From NCBI GenBank assembly GCA_038380435.1, contig JAWZYU010000676.1, positions 1 to 64,000 on the forward strand: 64,000 bases of DNA, given 5' to 3'. The notes beneath the pieces are model-generated. The model searched no databases. It was not told the origin of the DNA and saw only the letters and a list, made by a program, of their open reading frames with translations. This stretch comes from Ryuthela nishihirai. Its lineage: Eukaryota; Arthropoda; Arachnida; Araneae; Heptathelidae. Position 1 is the stretch's first letter. Every line of letters begins with the position of its first letter. This document shows, in pieces, positions 59,642 through 64,000 of this stretch. Both the position numbers and the translations under genes were made by a program.

Positions 59642-60752
59642 GGGTCACCAGCGTGTGAATTTACTTTTTAAGTGTTCTGACCTCCTCCTCCTCCAACCCT
59701 TCGAACAAAATAACAGGGAGGTGTTTTGTGAATTGGGTTTCGATGCCGTGTGAAAATAATTTAATGTTTGGTGTATTCCCCCGCTCTAAGGGGAAGTGGT
59801 TATGTGGTTAGGGTGTAGGTGTCGCGTGAAATTTTTTCGGTGTACTCTCCCCCCTAACAGGGAGGGGTTATATGGCTTGGTTTTAGGTAGCGTGTGAAAA
59901 TTTTTTTGTGTATTCCCCCCCCTCTAAGAGGAAGGGGTTATGTTGGTTGGGTGTAGGTATCGTGTGAAATTTTTTCGGTGAACTCTCCCCCCCCTAACAG
60001 GAAGGGGCTCATGTCGGTTGGTTGTAGGTAGCTTGTGAAAATTTTTTGGTGTAATCCCACCGTCCAATAGGAAGGGGTTATTTGGTTTGGGTGTAGGTAT
60101 CCTGTGAAAATTTTTCGGTGTACTCTCCCCCCCATAAGAGGAAGGGGTTATGTTGGTTGGTTGTAGGTAGCGTGTGAAATTTTTTTGGTGTATTCCCACC
60201 GTCCAAAAGGAAGGGGTTATGTGGATTAGGTGTAGGTATCGTGTGAAATTTTTTCGGTGTACTCTCCCCCCCATAAGAGGAAGGGGTTATGTTGGTTGGT
60301 TGTAGGTAGCGTGTGAAATTTTTTTGGTGTATTCCCACCGTCCAAAAGGAAGGGGTTATGTGGATTAGGTGTAGGTATCGTGTGAAATTTTTTCGGTGTA
60401 CTCTCCCCCCCCATAAGAGGAAGGGGTTATGTTGGTTGGTTGTAGGTAGCGTGTGAAATTTTTTTGGTGTATTCCCACCGTCCAAAAGGAAGGGGTTATG
60501 TGGATTAGGTGTAGGTATCGTGTGAAATTTTTTCGGTGTACTCTCCCCCCCCCCCCCTTCCATAAGAGGAAGGGGCTATGTGGGTTGGTTGTAGGTAGCG
60601 TGTGAAAATTTTTTGGTGTATTCCCACCGTCCAATAGGAAGGGGTTGTGTGGGTTGGATGTAGGTATCGTGTGAAAATTTTTCAGTGTATCCCCCCCTCC
60701 TCTAAGAGGAAGGGGTTATGTGGGTTGGGTGTCAAGGACCTGTGAATTATTT
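59642..60752. repeat. A/B minisatellite of unit 12
   Basis: Same monomer series; long C run of 13 near 60545-60557, variable B run of 8. Confidence 0.94.
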
Positions 60753-61211
60753 TCTTTTTCTTTTGTACCTTATTATGAAGTGTCGGGTGACTCTCAACTT
60801 CCCTTCACACTTTATCCAGGCTTAGGACTGGCAGCGCATTGCGCTGGCGTGTTTAAAAGTTGTCTGTCTCTCTGGTGGACTTGGTATCATAGCACAATGT
60901 GCAGAGTTTTACAACGACATAGAAAAAAGAATACAATGCACAGCAAAAGTGACATACAAACAATACAAACATACAGGAAACAGCGAGAGTGTCTTCTCTT
61001 TGCTTTTAAGAAATTTTTTATATTTTTTTTTTTATTTTTGAACATTTAAATTTTTATTTTTTTTTATTTTTGAACATTTAAATATTTTTTTTTTTGGTTT
61101 TTTGATTTTCACTTAATTCTTTTTTCAGTTTTTCCTGTTTAGGATGCCAAACCCTTCCCGGACATGGCAGTCAGTCCCGGAAGGGGAGGCCGCTTCCCGA
61201 TAGCTGCGACA

Positions 61212-62603
61212 TCACACTGCGGTGGTGAAGACGTCGAGCCGTTCCTTGAGCGACGCTGCCGCCCGACCCCTCCTCTGGATCAAGACAGCAGAGACGTGCA
61301 AGGCGACGCCGAAGGCCGTGGCCACACACATCTTCGATCCCATGAAGAGCAGGACTGCGCGGTCGCCACCGGTGGACCGGAGCAGTCCTGCCACGGGAGG
61401 GTAGATGAGGTTGGCCACTCCCTGGAAGAGCCGCACCAGGGTGAAGGTGCCGTTCATGTTGTCGACTCCGTGATTCGAGCTAAGCAGGAGGGGGATCAGG
61501 ATGGTCCACACTCCGGTTCCCACTCCTGCGGCGACGGAGGCAACAACAAGCTGCCAGTACTCGCGGCAGAAAGGCAGTGAGATGACGGCTGCAGCCGAGA
61601 CGGAGACGGCCGCGATGTATTCGGCCGTCCTCGGCAGGGGAGAGCGGCTGGCGAGAAGACCATACGAGAGGCGCACGACCAGGTCGCCGGCAGCAGAGTA
61701 GGCGAGAAGCAGCATGGCACTGCTCTTCTCGATCCCCAGCGACTTGGCGTGCTGGGGAATGTAGTGCAGGAAGTGAGGGTTGCCCATACCCATCGCGAAG
61801 ATGGAAGCGCTCGTGAGGAGGAACAGGCCGTCCGTGAGGAAACGGAGGGACAGCCTCTCGGCGACCACCTTCGCGCAGGATCTGGGTGCCAGCTCTCCAG
61901 CTTCCGCGGGGGTCACGACGACGGCATCGTTGCTGCCGCCGGCGGGCACCTCGCGGAAGCGGCTCTCGGGCCGAACGAAGAGCAGGCCGCAGACTGCGAT
62001 GAGCGTGAAGCAGCCGGCCAGCACGAGGAACGTGTAGTGCAGGCCGACCGCCAGCAGCAGCTCGTTGATCGCAGTGGGCAGGGCCATGGCCCCGAAGCAG
62101 CCTCCCGACAGGGCGACGGCCATCGCTGCCGGCCTCCGTGTCGTGAAGTACTTTCCAGTGCACACTATGCCGGTGGTGATGGCAAAGGATGCACCGACCC
62201 CCATGAGGCCTCCAATGGTACCTATGAGGAAGGAACCGGAGGTGGCCAGGTAGCTGAGGGCAAGGCCAGCGCTGCACAGCAATCCGCCCAGACACACGAG
62301 CGGCCTGTATCCGAAGGTAGACATGAGGATCCCTGTCACCGGTGAGAAGACCAGCGATAGGGTTCCTAGCAGCCCCGGGATCCAGGCCGCCTGGGACGGA
62401 GATGTATCAGGAAACTCCAGGAAGATCGCCACCTTCAGAGCGCTGAAGGACTTGACGAATCCTGAAAGGAGAAAGGTTATGAGAAAGCAGCCACCAGCGA
62501 CGGCCCACCCGTATCCTCCATCGGGTGGAACCATCTTGGTGGCTGTGGTGGCGTTGGCACGCTCTTCCTCTACTCCCTTCGTCGCTGCAACTGGAACGGA
62601 CAT
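61212..62603 (-). CDS. SLC16-type MFS transporter, copy 12
   Basis: Product identical to copy 1. The shortened T run of this unit lies beyond the AATAAA signals, about 180 nt downstream of the stop. Confidence 0.92.
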   Translation of the reverse strand: MSVPVAATKGVEEERANATTATKMVPPDGGYGWAVAGGCFLITFLLSGFVKSFSALKVAIFLEFPDTSPSQAAWIPGLLGTLSLVFSPVTGILMSTFGYRPLVCLGGLLCSAGLALSYLATSGSFLIGTIGGLMGVGASFAITTGIVCTGKYFTTRRPAAMAVALSGGCFGAMALPTAINELLLAVGLHYTFLVLAGCFTLIAVCGLLFVRPESRFREVPAGGSNDAVVVTPAEAGELAPRSCAKVVAERLSLRFLTDGLFLLTSASIFAMGMGNPHFLHYIPQHAKSLGIEKSSAMLLLAYSAAGDLVVRLSYGLLASRSPLPRTAEYIAAVSVSAAAVISLPFCREYWQLVVASVAAGVGTGVWTILIPLLLSSNHGVDNMNGTFTLVRLFQGVANLIYPPVAGLLRSTGGDRAVLLFMGSKMCVATAFGVALHVSAVLIQRRGRAAASLKERLDVFTTAV

Positions 62604-63719
62604 GGTGGAATCCGGCTCAGGTCACTGCAAAAGAAGGAGAAAAAAAATTAATAATTAGAATTGGTAGAGCTAATATAAATCAGTAGTGCGTCGACTAAAG
62701 ACCACTACAGACTATGCTGAAGAATACTGAACCAAAGAGTAAGCGAAAAGGTTACTATGAGGTAAAGTCGGGAGCTGGAAAACGCACGTCTGTAGCTGTC
62801 AGTGGTCGCAGAGCAAAGGGACGGGCGTTGCACTCAGTGGCACGAGTTGTAAAACCCGTTGGCGTCAGGGGGAAAACCCAGGGGATTAGTAAAACCCGTT
62901 GGCGTCAGGGAGAAAACCCAGGGGTTTACCTACTACCGGTCGTACAAGGTTCGGGTTTCGCGCTGCCATCTATGTGCAAGCATGGGAACTAATTTTTCTT
63001 CACCTATCCCCATTTTTTTCCCTTGCTCCACCGAGTGGTACATATGTATATGTATATATATTTTTTTATTTCATTTTTTCCAGCGTGACGTCACCTGCAA
63101 ACGAGACAGTGCTATATATGCGAGAAGAATATGGGGCAAGTAGAGTATACAAAAGTTTATTAAAGTTTATAAGATAATGATAGGAAATTTTAAAGTAATT
63201 TTCCTAATAAAATAAACAACCAGTACCAAATGTTTCTAAAATAATTCAATACCAGATGTTTACCGATCGTCACGTAAACTACTCACGTGTTGACAATTCG
63301 ATTTCGTTACCATCGTTGAAAGGTTAATAATAGACATTTTTTCTTGAAATTTCCGTCATATCTATCTATTCTACCAACGCATGGAACTCTAGAAGAGTTT
63401 ATCAAATGTTGTTTTTGATCTAAATTGGGACTGATTTTGCTGTAGGAATCGTTTCGTCTGGCATAAACGTTAGAAAGGATCCAAATTAATATATTTTTGC
63501 CTTAACGAATAATGGAGAAAAAAATGTCGTTTATTTAAATAAAATATCTCAGCTATTTTTGCCTAAATGAAACGGAAAATTTTCTTCTTATTAAATTCTT
63601 TCATTTGCTACAGTAAATAAGCCATTCTAGAGTAAATAAGCTATTATATTAAGCTTATTTTGCTAGAGTAAATAAGCTTTCATTTGCTAGAGTAATTTCT
63701 AACCGCTTGGGTGAAGTTA

Positions 63720-64000
63720 CCTTTACGTTTTGCCCTGCTATGCTTGTTTGGGAAAAGCTTTTCTGAATATCCTTTAATTACTCTATATGATTTCGCAAAC
63801 GTATATCAGTTTATAAGGGGAGATCGTATTTTGAAGTTTTCCGATTTATTGGTATATATAGTGTGAGGTAATTCTGTCGGAATAATTTTTCACTGCATAA
63901 GAAACTAACGGCTACTCACCACACTTCCCTTAATTGTCCGGATGATTTTAGAGAGGTATAAAAGTGTAAAACTGAAAAATGAATCTAACACGGAAAAATC
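63720..64000. repeat. Array unit 13, first 281 bp only
   Basis: The AT-rich start of a thirteenth unit, matching 3-283 of unit 1 including TATAAAAG, cut by the window edge. It shows that the array continues to the right. Confidence 0.95.

Larger units (their letters stand above)
58412..63719. repeat. Array unit 12
   Basis: 5308 bp, no private substitution seen. One T fewer in the first T run of the 3' flank (61023-61033). Confidence 0.95.
3..64000. repeat. Macrosatellite-like tandem array, 12 full 5.31-kb units plus a partial 13th
   Basis: The same 5.31-kb sequence repeats head to tail. Unit starts, taken at the motif CCTTTACGTTTTGCC, are 3, 5314, 10626, 15937, 21248, 26558, 31868, 37177, 42484, 47794, 53102, 58412 and 63720. 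Unit lengths are 5311, 5312, 5311, 5311, 5310, 5310, 5309, 5307, 5310, 5308, 5310 and 5308. All units have the same orientation and each carries one complete transporter ORF on the minus strand. Differences are few: about seven private substitutions seen by eye, one 2-bp insertion, and changes in C, T, A or G run length. Long-read assembly error in homopolymers could explain many of the indels but not the private substitutions. The copy number is a minimum, because the right edge of the window falls inside a unit. Confidence 0.98.

Noticed and set aside
3..64000. Ribosomal DNA or another RNA-gene array
   Set aside because: Tandem multi-kb units suggested rDNA, but no rRNA-like, 5S or tRNA-like segment is visible and the conserved part of the unit is a protein-coding transporter.
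3..64000. Mobile-element array (LTR, DNA transposon or Helitron concatemer)
   Set aside because: No transposase, reverse transcriptase or replicase frame and no terminal repeats at unit borders. Only a short repeat-like fragment was seen at 845-1232.

Overview
The window is almost entirely one object: a head-to-tail tandem array of a 5.31-kb unit. Twelve complete units (5307 to 5312 bp each) are followed by the first 281 bp of a thirteenth, and the array fills at least positions 3-64000. It runs off the right edge. The first two bases of the window do not match the repeat, so the left end may lie at or very near the window start. The host is a eukaryote: the CDS has a Kozak-like start, a canonical 3' splice acceptor lies just upstream of it, AATAAA signals lie downstream, and the spacer carries invertebrate-type repeats. 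The transporter family and repeat style suggest an arthropod (tick/mite, spider or crustacean), but the species cannot be fixed from this sequence.

Each unit has the same layout, given here for unit 1 on the + strand. (1) An AT-rich spacer at 1-844 contains a short exon-like cassette at 610-678. (2) A GC-rich block at 845-1232 looks like part of a dispersed invertebrate repeat; it has an 8-bp hairpin and ends in two direct copies of 100 bp. (3) A minisatellite at about 1233-2345 is built from 69-72-bp monomers in A/B alternation (about 140-bp dimers) with runs of 7-15 C. (4) A T-rich region with AATAAA signals at 2600-2700 is the probable 3' end of the gene. (5) A single uninterrupted coding exon at 2806-4197 on the minus strand encodes a 463-residue SLC16-type (monocarboxylate-transporter-like) major facilitator protein. 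(6) A putative 5'UTR intron (4219-4523), a short leader exon and a CRE/TATA promoter candidate (4615-4690) follow, with two copies of a 40-bp repeat. (7) An AT-rich spacer closes the unit.

All twelve transporter ORFs are intact and the same length. By eye I find only three differences inside them: synonymous at Ser122 in unit 7, A185T in unit 8, and V380G in unit 11. Elsewhere the units differ by a handful of private single-base changes, a 2-bp insertion in unit 2, and homopolymer lengths. This is either a very recent amplification or a strongly homogenised array. Because promoter, leader, CDS and poly(A) signals all lie within one period, each unit could be a self-contained expression cassette, making the locus a gene-bearing macrosatellite (compare D4Z4/DUX4 in humans) dedicated to a membrane transporter.

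No RNA genes, CRISPR arrays, or intact transposase or reverse-transcriptase genes were seen. The other long ORFs are shadows of the transporter gene in other frames or read-through of the minisatellite.
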